A stretch of DNA of 64,000 bases from Caballeronia catudaia. GTDB taxonomy: Bacteria > Pseudomonadota > Gammaproteobacteria > Burkholderiales > Burkholderiaceae. A model generated the notes under the pieces. It was given only the letters and a program-made list of their open reading frames with translations. It was not told the origin of the DNA and did no database searches. Of this stretch, positions 52,143-60,599 are shown one piece after another (positions within the stretch are counted from its first letter, which is position 1; the number at the start of each line of letters is the position of its first letter). Both the position numbers and the translations under genes were made by a program. The stretch spans positions 186,001 through 250,000 of the forward strand of contig NZ_FCOF02000008.1 in the NCBI RefSeq assembly GCF_001544755.2, written 5' to 3'.

Positions 52143-54149
52143 TCAGCGATCCAGGAACGGACGCAGCTTGTCGGCGCGGCTCGGATGCATGAGCTTGCGC
52201 ATTGCCTTGCTCTCGATCTGACGAATACGCTCGCGCGTCACATCGAACTGCTTGCCGAGTTCTTCGAGCGTGTAGTCCGAAGCCGTGTCGATACCAAAGC
52301 GCATGCGCAGCACCTTAGCCTCGCGCGGCGACAGCGCGTTCAACGCGTCGTCGATTGCGGCGCGCATGTTCGCATGCACGGCGGCGTCGGCCGGCGATGC
52401 GGCGCCCTGGTCTTCGATCATGTCGCCGAGCGTCGCATCGGCATCTTCGCCGACCGGCGTTTCGAGCGAGACAGGCTGCTTCGCGATCTTGAGAATGCCG
52501 CGGATCTTCTCCTCGGGCATTTCCATGCGCTCGGCGAGCACCGACGGATGCGCTTCCTGACCGGTCTGCTGCAGGATCTCGCGCGAAATGCGGTTCAGCT
52601 TGTTGATCGTTTCGATCATGTGAACCGGCACGCGGATCGTGCGCGCCTGATCGGCGAGCGAACGCGTCACGGCCTGACGCACCCACCACGTGGCGTACGT
52701 CGAGAACTTCCAGCCACGGCGATATTCGAACTTGTCCACCGCCTTCATCAGACCGATGTTGCCTTCCTGAATCAAATCCAGGAATTGCATGCCGCGATTG
52801 ACGTACTTCTTCGCAATCGAGATCACGAGACGCAGGTTCGCTTCGATCATCTCGCGCTTGGCCTGACGCATCTTCAACTCGGCAGCCGTCATCTGACGGT
52901 TGATCTGCTTGAGTTGCTTGAGCGGCATCTGAACCACGCCTTCGATGTCGATGAGCTTTTGCTGCTCGGCCTGAATCGCCGGCAGGCTGCGCTCGAGCGA
53001 CGCGCCGTATTGCTTCCCACTGGCGGCCGCGCGCGTCGTCCATTCGAGGTCGGTTTCGTGACCTACGAAGGATTCGACGAACTTCTCACGCGGCATCCCG
53101 CAACGATCCACTGCGATCTGCAACACGCGACGCTCGAAATCGCGCACTTGCGCGACTTGCTGTTGGACGTCGGCACACAGACGGTCGATGGTCTTCGCCG
53201 TGAAACGGATCGAACCGAGCTCGCGCTGGATTTCGGCGCGCGCCTTTTCGACGGCCTTCGTCGCGACCACGCCCGATCCCTTAGGATTGCTTGCATGTTC
53301 CGCGAGTTCGCGCACGCGCGCGAAGATTTCGAGGCAATCCGCCTTGAGCTGCTTCAGGCGTGCTTCGTTCGAAGCGGCCGAATCGGCGCCGTCGAGATCG
53401 TCGTCGTCATCTTCGACGCTGTCGGATTCATCGGTGTCCGTATCGACATCGGTCGAGTCATTTGTTTCGGGTGCCGAAATATCGGCAGCCTCTTCCGTGT
53501 CGTCTTCTTTCAGACCGTCGACCAGTTCGTCGATCTTGAGCTCGCCCGATTCAACGTGCGCCGCGTCCGCGAGAATGGTCGCGACGGTCGACGGGCATGC
53601 CGCGATCGCCTGAATCATCTCGTGCAGACCATCTTCGATGCGCTTCGCGATAGCGATTTCGCCGGCACGTGTCAGCAGTTCGGTCGCGCCCATTTCGCGC
53701 ATATACATGCGCACCGGGTCGGTCGTGCGGCCGAATTCGGAATCCACGGTCGACAGCGCGTTTTCCGCTTCTTCGTCCGATTGCTCGTCGGTAACCACGC
53801 TCGGGGCGCTATCGCTCAGAAGCAGCGTTTCGGCATCCGGCGCCTGCTCGTAGACCGCCACGCCCATGTCGTTGAACGTGGCGACGACCGTTTCCATCGC
53901 CGCGGTTTCGGCGAAGTTATCCGGCAGGTGGTCGTTGATCTCGGCGTGCGTCAGGTATCCACGTTCCTTGCCCAACTGGATGAGCGCGCGCATCTGGCGC
54001 TGACGCTCTTCATTCTGCTCCGCGGTCATTGCGACATCGGGCTGCATCGTGCCGGCCTGGCCCTTCCCTTTGTTCGCCCGTCGGCCCGGCGATTTGCGCG
54101 CCGGCGCGACGATATCCAGCTCCGAATCTTCCCGATCAAAACTTGCCAT
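52143..54149 (-). CDS. rpoD: RNA polymerase primary sigma factor, RpoD type
   Basis: A 668-residue group 1 sigma factor. Region 1.1 lies in the first 110 residues ([20 protein letters not shown]), region 1.2 at [11 protein letters not shown], then a non-conserved region with a very acidic tract ([17 protein letters not shown]). Region 2 is [20 protein letters not shown] to [18 protein letters not shown], and region 4.2 is [20 protein letters not shown]. Length and region 1.1 mark it as a housekeeping-type factor. ATG 54149 has GAGGAG. Its place near a secondary-replicon origin is notable; whether another rpoD exists cannot be seen here. Confidence 0.94.
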   Translation of the reverse strand: MASFDREDSELDIVAPARKSPGRRANKGKGQAGTMQPDVAMTAEQNEERQRQMRALIQLGKERGYLTHAEINDHLPDNFAETAAMETVVATFNDMGVAVYEQAPDAETLLLSDSAPSVVTDEQSDEEAENALSTVDSEFGRTTDPVRMYMREMGATELLTRAGEIAIAKRIEDGLHEMIQAIAACPSTVATILADAAHVESGELKIDELVDGLKEDDTEEAADISAPETNDSTDVDTDTDESDSVEDDDDDLDGADSAASNEARLKQLKADCLEIFARVRELAEHASNPKGSGVVATKAVEKARAEIQRELGSIRFTAKTIDRLCADVQQQVAQVRDFERRVLQIAVDRCGMPREKFVESFVGHETDLEWTTRAAASGKQYGASLERSLPAIQAEQQKLIDIEGVVQMPLKQLKQINRQMTAAELKMRQAKREMIEANLRLVISIAKKYVNRGMQFLDLIQEGNIGLMKAVDKFEYRRGWKFSTYATWWVRQAVTRSLADQARTIRVPVHMIETINKLNRISREILQQTGQEAHPSVLAERMEMPEEKIRGILKIAKQPVSLETPVGEDADATLGDMIEDQGAASPADAAVHANMRAAIDDALNALSPREAKVLRMRFGIDTASDYTLEELGKQFDVTRERIRQIESKAMRKLMHPSRADKLRPFLDR

Positions 54150-54464
54150 ACTTTCTCCTCGACAGGTTTGCTCGGCGACGACAGATCCCCGGAAGCGAGC
54201 GTGACGGCTCGCAATGATTTCGATGACAGCTTCGACCACGGACGGCTTGCTGAAAATCGCATCGAGCAAAGCACACAGACCGCGCGTTCGGACGCGGTTT
54301 GCGTTTTCCAATCGCCCATTAAGGCGCAACCTTAGAGTATACCAGCGTTTACTGCGACGCAGCAGGTTTTTCAAAAAGTTTCCGTGATACGGCTATTTCC
54401 GATCTCCTGTGCGACGCGAGCGTTCATGATTTGTCTAAGGATTAACAAACGATCAACGCATCTC
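54150..54464. other. rpoD leader and upstream region
   Basis: About 315 bases between rpoD and rep. On the minus strand a TATACT (-10) at 54336-54341 is the best promoter element, giving a leader of some 180 nt; no good -35 is at the right distance. The part next to rep (54400-54464) is AT-rich with no clear signal. No coding sequence is supported. Confidence 0.4.
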
Positions 54465-55805
54465 TTAAGAAGGCGTCGATGCGGCAGACGAGAGCGCCTT
54501 TAACAGAGAGCTCAGACGGAACGAATCTGCGGGATTCTGACCTGGCCGCGTGTCGGCATCCCTTGGCTTCATAGTTGGGACGACTCCGGCGCGTTTCAAG
54601 CGAAGAATGTGCTTTAGATCGCTCAGGTGCGCTTCGACGCGGCCCCTTGCGCTGGTAGTGCGTGCGGCAGCACCTGACGGCTCGGGAGGACGCGTCTGTC
54701 CGTTTATATCGTCATGCGTGAACGCGTTGCTGGCACTGTCCGTATCCCCCGGCACAATGCGCCCGGCATCGAGTGCTGCGACGAAGTCCTGTGCCCACGT
54801 GCCGGCGTGAACACGCGGTTGGGGCTCGTCGCGGTGACGGATCGTGATGGACCGCAGGTCGTCCGAGATGCGATATCGCCGAAGTCCGTCGTGGCTGACG
54901 AAGACTTGCCCAGCGTACTTAGCGATGACGTCGTCGGCACGTTGTGAGCGGAGTCGGTTCTGTACTTCCTCGGCGCGAGCGTCGCGTTGGGTTCGGATGC
55001 GATAGGCGAAATCGACCGGGGCGCGCAAAAGCGTGCGGAGATAGCTGATCGGATGCTTGGCGCGACTTAGCGGATTCCAGGCGGCTTCGACGACATCGGA
55101 AAGCAGCTTGCCGTGAAGTTTGGCTTCGCGCATCAGCTTGAAGATCAGAAATTCTCGAAAACCCAGCGGCAACAGGCGCTCGAGGTCAGCGGGAAGGCGT
55201 CCTGGTTGTCTCTTTTGAGTAGTTGGGATTAGATCCTTATATATAGCGCCGTCTGCCACGGTGACAGACGGACACGCGTAAGAAATAGCGGCTTCGGTTT
55301 TCGACGCGTCTTCCCTATGCGCGGGGGACGGCTTCTTGGCCTCGCTTTCGGGTTCGACCAAGCCGAGCAGGGTGGCTGCCTTGGGCGTGAGGTGGAGATA
55401 TGCGCGACCGAACAAGCCGGCTTGACCATATCTTGTCTGGGGCGGGCGAGTGATGAGTCCGGCAACTTCGAGGTCGTCCAGACCGCGATAGAACGTGCGC
55501 ATGGATTGCTGAGCACGTCCAGTGAGCAATTCTCGGCGCGCGAAGATCGGGGCATAGGGTCGAGTTGCATCGACGGTGCGCGCCAAAGCTGCGAGCAGTG
55601 CGCGCGCGCGTGCGGGTAGGGCGGCGGTGTGGGTCGCGCGATGCGCTGCGCGGAAGATCACCCAAGGTAGGTTCGATCGGTCGCAGGCATATTCGTCGAG
55701 AGCCTGTTGATCTTCAACAGTGGGCGAAGCTTTGGATGTTTGAGGGCGAGAAACAGCCTCGCCTGCAACGGAATGTTGCGCGATACGCATGTCAAGTACG
55801 TCCAT
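54465..55805 (-). CDS. replication initiator-type protein of the secondary replicon
   Basis: A 446-residue protein of the type found beside parAB on Burkholderia secondary chromosomes. The N-terminal half looks like a winged-helix pair (ALLAALARTVDATRPYAPIFARRELLTGRAQQSMRTFYRGL; GLITRPPQTRYGQAGLFGRAYLHL). A second helical domain contains LLPLGFREFLIFKLMREAKLHG. It is transcribed in the parA-parB-rep order with a terminator and a predicted antisense RNA before it, implying its own control. ATG 55805 is the likely start; a second ATG lies five codons on. Assignment rests on context and layout more than motifs. Confidence 0.75.
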   Translation of the reverse strand: MDVLDMRIAQHSVAGEAVSRPQTSKASPTVEDQQALDEYACDRSNLPWVIFRAAHRATHTAALPARARALLAALARTVDATRPYAPIFARRELLTGRAQQSMRTFYRGLDDLEVAGLITRPPQTRYGQAGLFGRAYLHLTPKAATLLGLVEPESEAKKPSPAHREDASKTEAAISYACPSVTVADGAIYKDLIPTTQKRQPGRLPADLERLLPLGFREFLIFKLMREAKLHGKLLSDVVEAAWNPLSRAKHPISYLRTLLRAPVDFAYRIRTQRDARAEEVQNRLRSQRADDVIAKYAGQVFVSHDGLRRYRISDDLRSITIRHRDEPQPRVHAGTWAQDFVAALDAGRIVPGDTDSASNAFTHDDINGQTRPPEPSGAAARTTSARGRVEAHLSDLKHILRLKRAGVVPTMKPRDADTRPGQNPADSFRLSSLLKALSSAASTPS

Positions 55806-55828
55806 TTCGAAAAATGGAAGACAAACGC

Positions 55829-55856
55829 TTGACTGCCGATCGCGTTCCGCTAAACT
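55829..55856 (+). promoter_or_regulatory. sigma-70 promoter of the predicted antisense RNA
   Basis: TTGACT at 55829-55834, 16-base spacer, TAAACT at 55851-55856, pointing away from rep toward the terminator at 55929-55958. Start expected near 55863. Confidence 0.6.
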
Positions 55857-55901
55857 TCGAGGTGTGTACTCGTGACCCGATTGGCGTCGGGAAGCGGAAC
55901 G
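55843..55901. repeat. 9-bp inverted repeat in the rep leader
   Basis: CGTTCCGCT at 55843-55851 and AGCGGAACG at 55893-55901, a perfect inverted pair 41 bases apart. The left arm overlaps the spacer and -10 of the plus-strand promoter. It could be a protein site or form a stem in the rep mRNA leader. Confidence 0.5.
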
Positions 55902-55960
55902 GGCAATATGCAGTTAAGCCCGATATTCAAAAGCCTTCGGTTGGCGCCGAAGGCTTTTGT
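55863..55960 (+). ncRNA. predicted countertranscribed RNA between parB and rep (about 98 nt)
   Basis: A good sigma-70 promoter (55829-55856) followed 73 bases later by a perfect intrinsic terminator, with no coding frame between. The RNA would be complementary to any rep mRNA that begins upstream of 55863 on the minus strand. In repABC plasmids an antisense RNA lies at the same place, between repB and repC, and limits initiator synthesis. The analogy is inference. Confidence 0.5.
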
Positions 55961-55965
55961 CTTTT
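55929..55965. terminator. bidirectional intrinsic terminator between parB and rep
   Basis: A perfect 12-bp stem (55929-55940 with 55947-55958), 6-base loop, T-runs on both strands (TTTTGTCTTTT on the plus strand). It would end the plus-strand RNA and also the parAB transcript, separating rep from parAB. Confidence 0.85.
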
Positions 55966-56032
55966 ATGCAGCTTGCTCGTTACATGGCAGCCTCATCAGT
56001 GCGTTTTCGGCAAGTCATTGATTTTCAAAGAA

Positions 56033-56109
56033 GTTCTACTAGGCTCAGTGCGTTACAACTACGGTTGATTTCGTTAAGTGGTTGATTTAAAACGAAAACC
56101 TACTAGAAC
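56033..56109. repeat. inverted and direct repeats next to parB
   Basis: GTTCTACTAGG (56033-56043) and CCTACTAGAAC (56099-56109) form an inverted pair with one mismatch. Between them GGTTGATTT occurs twice, at 56063-56071 and 56080-56088, 17 bases apart. The block ends one base before the parB stop region and may be Rep or ParB binding sites. Confidence 0.4.
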
Positions 56110-56110
56110 C

Positions 56111-57082
56111 TCAGTCTTGCTCCGACTCGCTCAACGTTTTGTTGATGAAGTCGGCAATGCGTTGTCCCCACTGTTCTGCATCCGTCGCATCCCTTTCGAA
56201 GAAACGGACGCCTACCACGCCGTTGCGGGTAGAAATCTCGCAGACCTTCCTTCTTCCCGATCTGACTACCGTTGCGCTGGGCGCTGTTGACTTCGGTTTT
56301 TCAGCTGCCAGCGCGACCGCCCTGTCTTGCGTAAAGTTTTCGTCGTCAATCAACTTGCGAACAGCTTCGATCACTTTCTCCGATTTGCCAGCCTCGGTGA
56401 GTGCCGCCAGCTTCTGCGCCGCATTGCTTCCAAGTCGCTCGGGCTTTTCGGCCAGCGCAACTTTGGCTGCCTCAGGTAACGCATCGAACGAGAAGATTCG
56501 TGTGACGTGACTCTTGCTCAGGCCGGCACTCTCGGAAATCTGACTCCGTGACAGGCCGCTCAACTCTTGCAGTCGCTTGAAGTTCCAGTACTTCTCGAAG
56601 TCGGTCAGCGACGGCGACAGAAGATTCGAAAAAAACGCCGCGAATTCGATCTCACCTTCTTCGATCGACGCGACGTTCGCGCGAATCGTGGTTCGTCCGA
56701 GCTCGCGGTAGGCGGCCACGCGGTTATGTCCCGCGATGATCTCGTAGCGGCCCTCTGGCAGTACGCGCACCAAAATGGGCGTGGCGAGCGCATGCTGTGC
56801 GAGATTGCTTTTCAGCTCTTGAAACTGTTCTGCCGTCAGCTTCCGACGACGTCCGCTCACTTCGACGAGTACGTCGAGCGGAACTTCAAGTGCCGCGCGC
56901 TCCTCGAGTTGAGATTCGAGCTCCTTTATCCGCGCCTGAGCCGTGTTGATGCGATGTTGCGCATCCATCAGCCGCCCCGGCGACGTGCGCGGTTCGTTGT
57001 TCACCGGACGCGCTTGCGCTGGCTCGGTTGGCTTGCTGCCGATGTTCGCTGTCTTGGCGAGTAGTCTGTCCCCGATGCCCAT
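56111..57082 (-). CDS. parB: ParB-family partition protein
   Basis: A 323-residue ParB. A coiled-coil N terminus (RINTAQARIKELESQLEERAALE) precedes the ParB/Srx nuclease-like domain with GRYEIIAGHNRVAAYRELG, where GHNR takes the place of the chromosomal GERR motif. The HTH is LSRSQISESAGLSKSHVTRI. The C terminus may dimerise. The GHNR form is common in ParB proteins of plasmids and secondary chromosomes. It starts directly after the parA stop (TAA then ATG), so translation is probably coupled. Confidence 0.92.
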   Translation of the reverse strand: MGIGDRLLAKTANIGSKPTEPAQARPVNNEPRTSPGRLMDAQHRINTAQARIKELESQLEERAALEVPLDVLVEVSGRRRKLTAEQFQELKSNLAQHALATPILVRVLPEGRYEIIAGHNRVAAYRELGRTTIRANVASIEEGEIEFAAFFSNLLSPSLTDFEKYWNFKRLQELSGLSRSQISESAGLSKSHVTRIFSFDALPEAAKVALAEKPERLGSNAAQKLAALTEAGKSEKVIEAVRKLIDDENFTQDRAVALAAEKPKSTAPSATVVRSGRRKVCEISTRNGVVGVRFFERDATDAEQWGQRIADFINKTLSESEQD

Positions 57083-58276
57083 TTACGCCTCCGTCTGATT
57101 CCACGCGCGCGCGAACTGCGCGTCGAGATGTTCAGCGAGCCGGTCGAGCGGCTCTTTGAATCGGTTGTATGCTGCCGTGCTGCCGTCCGGTTTCGACAGG
57201 TCGTAGACCGTCGACAGCTGTGCCGACGCGCCCTTCGGTACGGTCGACTCCGGAATCTCGAAGGGCAGCACACGGTCGCCATAGGCTTTCTGAAGCCAAC
57301 CGCGCACAACGCGCGAAACATCGTCCGACTTTGCTTTCGTCATGATTACGTTCACGAAATCGAATCGCTTTTGCTCGAGCACGCCCGGCAGTTTCTTCGC
57401 GATATCGGCGAAGAGATGCCAGAACTGCGTCGAACTTGCGAAGTCGAGCGCCTCGGGCGGGCAGGGCAGCAAAATCGCATCCGACGCGAGCAGCGCGTTG
57501 ATGGTCAGGTAGCTGAGTGCAGGAGGGGTGTCGATGACGATCGCGTCGTATTCATCGGTGAGCGGCATCAGTCCCTTGCGAACGATTTCCCAGAATTCGA
57601 ACGTGCTGTCGTTCAAAACCTTCGCGGGAATCTCGAATTCGGCGTCGAAAAGGGACGACGATGCGGGAATGAGATCGAGGTTGTGCCAGTAGGTTTCCTG
57701 CACCGCATAGTGCAGTGTCGTCTGGTCGCCGTAGATCAGCGGAAGAAGCGTCTGATCGTCGGAGATTTCCGCGTCGGGCGCCCATCCGCATAGCTGGGTG
57801 GTCGTGCCCTGCGGATCGCAATCGATGACGAGCACTCTGCGGCCGAGCAGCGTCAACGCCTGCGCGGCAGAGACGGCCGTGGTCGTCTTGGCGACGCCGC
57901 CTTTGAAATTCGCAATGGTCACGATCCGCCCGCGTTTGCCTTCCGGTCGGCGGGGGCGCTCTTTCGTTGCCCGGATCCAGGTCAGCGCTTCTTCGAGCGC
58001 GAACTCCTTGCTGCGGCCCGCGCCCTTCGACGTTCCCGCAGGCAAATCGCCCTTGGTCGTCAGGTACTGGAATCGCTGCTTGTCGATTCCGCAGAGCGAC
58101 GCAACCTGCGCGCTCGTGAATGTTGGCGCGCTTTTGCGCGGATACGGCTCCAACATTGCATCGCGGATCTGATTGAGAATATCAGTGGCTTGCGCGGCCA
58201 CTCCCAATAGCGTTTCGATCGAAACGGATTGATCGACTTCGGGAAGCCGAGCGCTTAGCATGGAATTCGCAGTCAC
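57083..58276 (-). CDS. parA: ParA-family partition ATPase with N-terminal DNA-binding domain
   Basis: A 397-residue type Ia ParA. The N-terminal 110 residues hold a MerR-like HTH (FTSAQVASLCGIDKQRFQYLTTKGDLP), used for autorepression. The ATPase domain has the deviant Walker A KGGVAKTT (125-132), DCDPQGTTT and IVIDTPPALSYLTINAL. It moves replicon copies apart by ATP-driven action on ParB-bound DNA. GTG 58276 is taken as start; ATG 58261 is five codons on. Inverted repeats upstream are likely its own operator. Confidence 0.93.
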   Translation of the reverse strand: MTANSMLSARLPEVDQSVSIETLLGVAAQATDILNQIRDAMLEPYPRKSAPTFTSAQVASLCGIDKQRFQYLTTKGDLPAGTSKGAGRSKEFALEEALTWIRATKERPRRPEGKRGRIVTIANFKGGVAKTTTAVSAAQALTLLGRRVLVIDCDPQGTTTQLCGWAPDAEISDDQTLLPLIYGDQTTLHYAVQETYWHNLDLIPASSSLFDAEFEIPAKVLNDSTFEFWEIVRKGLMPLTDEYDAIVIDTPPALSYLTINALLASDAILLPCPPEALDFASSTQFWHLFADIAKKLPGVLEQKRFDFVNVIMTKAKSDDVSRVVRGWLQKAYGDRVLPFEIPESTVPKGASAQLSTVYDLSKPDGSTAAYNRFKEPLDRLAEHLDAQFARAWNQTEA

Positions 58277-58303
58277 TGGCGGGCCTGGGTAAGCAATAAA
58301 TTA

Positions 58304-58335
58304 TTCGGTTTGTGGAAAACAAGCTGCAAACCGAA
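58304..58335. promoter_or_regulatory. inverted repeat upstream of parA, probable operator
   Basis: TTCGGTTTG at 58304-58312 and CAAACCGAA at 58327-58335, a perfect 9-bp inverted pair 28-59 bases before the parA start. Type Ia ParA proteins repress their own promoter at such sites. A DnaA-box-like TGTGGAAAA lies between the arms. Confidence 0.55.
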
Positions 58336-58358
58336 GAATAAACGGCGAACCGGTAAAC

Positions 58359-58384
58359 CTCAAGTAAACTCTGAAGTACTTGAG
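58359..58384. promoter_or_regulatory. second inverted repeat in the parA-integrase interval
   Basis: CTCAAGTA at 58359-58366 and TACTTGAG at 58377-58384, a perfect 8-bp inverted pair with a 10-base centre, between parA and the recombinase stop. It could be a parS-like site, a recombination core or a weak terminator for the recombinase gene. Confidence 0.4.
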
Positions 58385-58434
58385 CGCCCTTGCCGGGCAT
58401 TTTTACAACGCTTTCCGCTCGTGTAAACGCGAAA

Positions 58435-60396
58435 CTAAGAGGATTCTGCGATTTTCGAGGCCATCGAGGCGCTGCGGATCAGCTTCTCGACGCCGAGAAA
58501 GCGCCCAACATCCTCAGTTTTGAGATACAGCGAGGTAGTCGAGACATCGGCATGACCGAGTCCGACGCTGACTTCGCGCAGTTCCGCGCCGTGCCCAAGC
58601 GCGTGGGTAGAGTGAGTGTGACGAAGCCAGTGCGTGCTGGCGCACTGCAACTGCCGCCCGCTTCCGGGTGCCCGCGCGTCCATGAACGCCGCCGCGTTCG
58701 AAAAGATGCTCTTGAATATCTTTCCGATACCGTCAGGCGTCACCGGCTGGCCGCCGCGCGCTTGCGCCAGAATTGGCGTGCCTTCGGCACAGTCCAACGG
58801 GCTCGGAAGGCCGCGCAACGCGAGATTTTCGGAAAGCGCTTCCACGACCGCAGGCGGCAACAGCACCGTACGCGACGATCTCCGGCCCCGGTCCACGGCA
58901 AGACGCCAGACCACGCCGTCAAGGCCGGACAGCCGCCCCACGCTCAACGCGCAAGTTGTCGCGGCGGCGAGTTCGGCGCGGCGCAGGCCCGTGGCGTAAG
59001 CCAGCAGGAGCGCCAATCGGTCGCGGTGCTCGGCAAACGAATACTCCGTTCGCTCGACCGACCGCAGCACGCATGCCCACTCGTCCCGGCCGAGTGTGCG
59101 GCTGACCGAATCGAAGACTGGTGGCGCCACGACGCGCGCGAGCCCCGCGAACGGATTGACCCCCAAATATCGCTGGTCGACCAGCCATTCGCCCATCGCG
59201 CTCAAGATCGAACGCGCCGTTTCACGGCTTCGTTCTGAAAGCGGCCCCGCAAACGGCCGCCAGCTCGCGAAGCATCGCTCGCCGCGCTGAGTCGCGATCC
59301 AGCGCGCCGCTGGCGCCGGATTCGAAAGAAACGCACCGATGTATTCGGCGCAATCGCTCGCATCGAGCGATGAGAGCGGCTTGCTCTTCTCCACCAATGC
59401 CCACAGCAACAGGCGCTCCGCCTCCCGCCGATACGCACGCCGCGTATGCGCGCTGCTCGACCGCGCGTCGAGCCAGGCCGTAATTGCCCGGATATCGGTG
59501 TCGAAGCGGGACGCCGCACTCACGCGATTCGACCCTTTCGAACCGTCGAACGCATCGGGAACGCGCAACGCTTCGAGCGGCGCGATGGCGACCGTATCGC
59601 TCGGTTCGATCTCCGACGGCTGCGCTGCCGCGATGTCGTCGGTTCGCCACTGCCGCCTCGGCCGCAGTGCAAGCGGCGACAGCGTATGCCGAAGCGCCTG
59701 GCTGTGCAGTTGCAGCCAGTCGACGACGCGTTGCGCGCCTTTCGGCCCGAGCCGGGGCACCGCCGCGTACCAGCGATGCCGCCGCCGTTCGATCAGTTCG
59801 ATGACATCGGACAGTGTCGTCAGTCCAGCCGACGTTAATCGCGCCGTAATCGCAGGCTCGAACCAACCGTCGACAGGATGATCCGGACTCGGATCCTGGG
59901 CGAGCGACGCCTCCATGCGCGCGAGCGCTTCGGCCTGCCGTCGTCGCAGTCGCGCATTGCGTGTGGCGCGCCGATCCAAGGTTGGCGAGCTTTGCGGCGG
60001 ATAGGCTTCCTCATACAGCGCGAGCAATTCCGACTCGCCGTAAACGCCGTCCGGGTCGATGTTCTCGCGAAAGTCGTCGAGCGTGGGCACCGCAGCGGCC
60101 GGCGGCGGCTCGAAAAGCGGAATGCTGCCAGGGCGAAGCCGCAGCAGATGCGCCGCCTCGGTATCGCGGGCGCGCCGGGCAAGGACCGAGAGCGTGTCGC
60201 GCAGGGCGTCGATCAGCCGCCGGGTGGTGCGCACGTCGGTACTGGCGTCGCCATACGAGGTGTGCAGTTGCGCTTCCGACACGCCGTCGAGATAACCCCG
60301 ATACAGCGCGAAGTGCTGACGCGTGAGTCGGCTAGGGCCGCGCAGACGCGTCTGATTCAGGCTATCGTCTGTCGAACGACGTGCAGGCGCTTCCAT
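58435..60396 (-). CDS. tyrosine recombinase/integrase with long N-terminal domain
   Basis: A 653-residue phage-integrase family protein. Residues 1-280 form an extra N-terminal domain (FALYRGYLDGVSEAQLHTSYG; LTTLSDVIELIERRRHRWYAAVPRLGPKGAQRVVDWL). The core SAM-like domain is about 300-400, and the catalytic domain carries Arg in ATGLRRAEL, His-x-x-Arg in HWLRHTHSTH, and the nucleophile Tyr in VSTTSLYLK. It is upstream of parA in the same direction. It may resolve replicon dimers rather than mark a mobile element: no att repeats or phage genes are seen. Confidence 0.88.
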   Translation of the reverse strand: MEAPARRSTDDSLNQTRLRGPSRLTRQHFALYRGYLDGVSEAQLHTSYGDASTDVRTTRRLIDALRDTLSVLARRARDTEAAHLLRLRPGSIPLFEPPPAAAVPTLDDFRENIDPDGVYGESELLALYEEAYPPQSSPTLDRRATRNARLRRRQAEALARMEASLAQDPSPDHPVDGWFEPAITARLTSAGLTTLSDVIELIERRRHRWYAAVPRLGPKGAQRVVDWLQLHSQALRHTLSPLALRPRRQWRTDDIAAAQPSEIEPSDTVAIAPLEALRVPDAFDGSKGSNRVSAASRFDTDIRAITAWLDARSSSAHTRRAYRREAERLLLWALVEKSKPLSSLDASDCAEYIGAFLSNPAPAARWIATQRGERCFASWRPFAGPLSERSRETARSILSAMGEWLVDQRYLGVNPFAGLARVVAPPVFDSVSRTLGRDEWACVLRSVERTEYSFAEHRDRLALLLAYATGLRRAELAAATTCALSVGRLSGLDGVVWRLAVDRGRRSSRTVLLPPAVVEALSENLALRGLPSPLDCAEGTPILAQARGGQPVTPDGIGKIFKSIFSNAAAFMDARAPGSGRQLQCASTHWLRHTHSTHALGHGAELREVSVGLGHADVSTTSLYLKTEDVGRFLGVEKLIRSASMASKIAESS

Positions 60397-60599
60397 TTAT
60401 CCTTTCTTATCAACGATTTGCGGGAAGATTATCAACCACCTTCGAATCTGACAAGAAAAATCGCTACATCTGATAAGTCGATTTATCAGCGTCACGATTC
60501 ATTATCGACGCGTGATTGACTCGCGCGCTTGAATGTTCATCCGGCGCGGCGCATATTTCCAGCACGCCGACAGACGGTACTCCGCAGGAGAAACGAGCC
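60397..60599. other. AT-rich divergent region with TTATCA motifs before mntH
   Basis: The DNA between the recombinase and the Mn transporter is much lower in GC than its surroundings. TTATCAA occurs at 60407-60413 and 60429-60435, and CTGATAA/TTATCAG form a perfect inverted repeat at 60470-60489. These are candidate sites for a metal regulator or for the recombinase. No gene is supported in it. Confidence 0.45.
60470..60489. promoter_or_regulatory. inverted repeat CTGATAA-N6-TTATCAG
   Basis: A perfect 7-bp inverted repeat with 6-base centre, 110 bases before the mntH start. Together with the nearby TTATCAA copies it may be an operator. Confidence 0.4.

Larger units (their letters stand above)
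55806..56110. other. parB-rep intergenic region (candidate origin and copy-control region)
   Basis: This 305-base gap holds a plus-strand sigma-70 promoter, a bidirectional terminator, a 9-bp inverted repeat around the predicted RNA start, two 9-bp direct repeats and an 11-bp inverted repeat, each listed separately. It is AT-richer than the flanking genes. Its place between parB and rep makes it a candidate origin or copy-control region. I found no clear parS-like 16-bp palindrome here. Confidence 0.5.

Noticed and set aside
54465..58276. A canonical parS site (16-bp palindrome) in the par region
   Set aside because: I searched by eye for TCACGTGA-type and TATGCGCATA-type cores and found none; a variant site may exist but cannot be named.
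58435..60396. Integrase as evidence for a genomic island
   Set aside because: No tRNA, flanking direct repeats, phage or conjugation genes, or base-composition shift were seen around it, and it sits beside parA.
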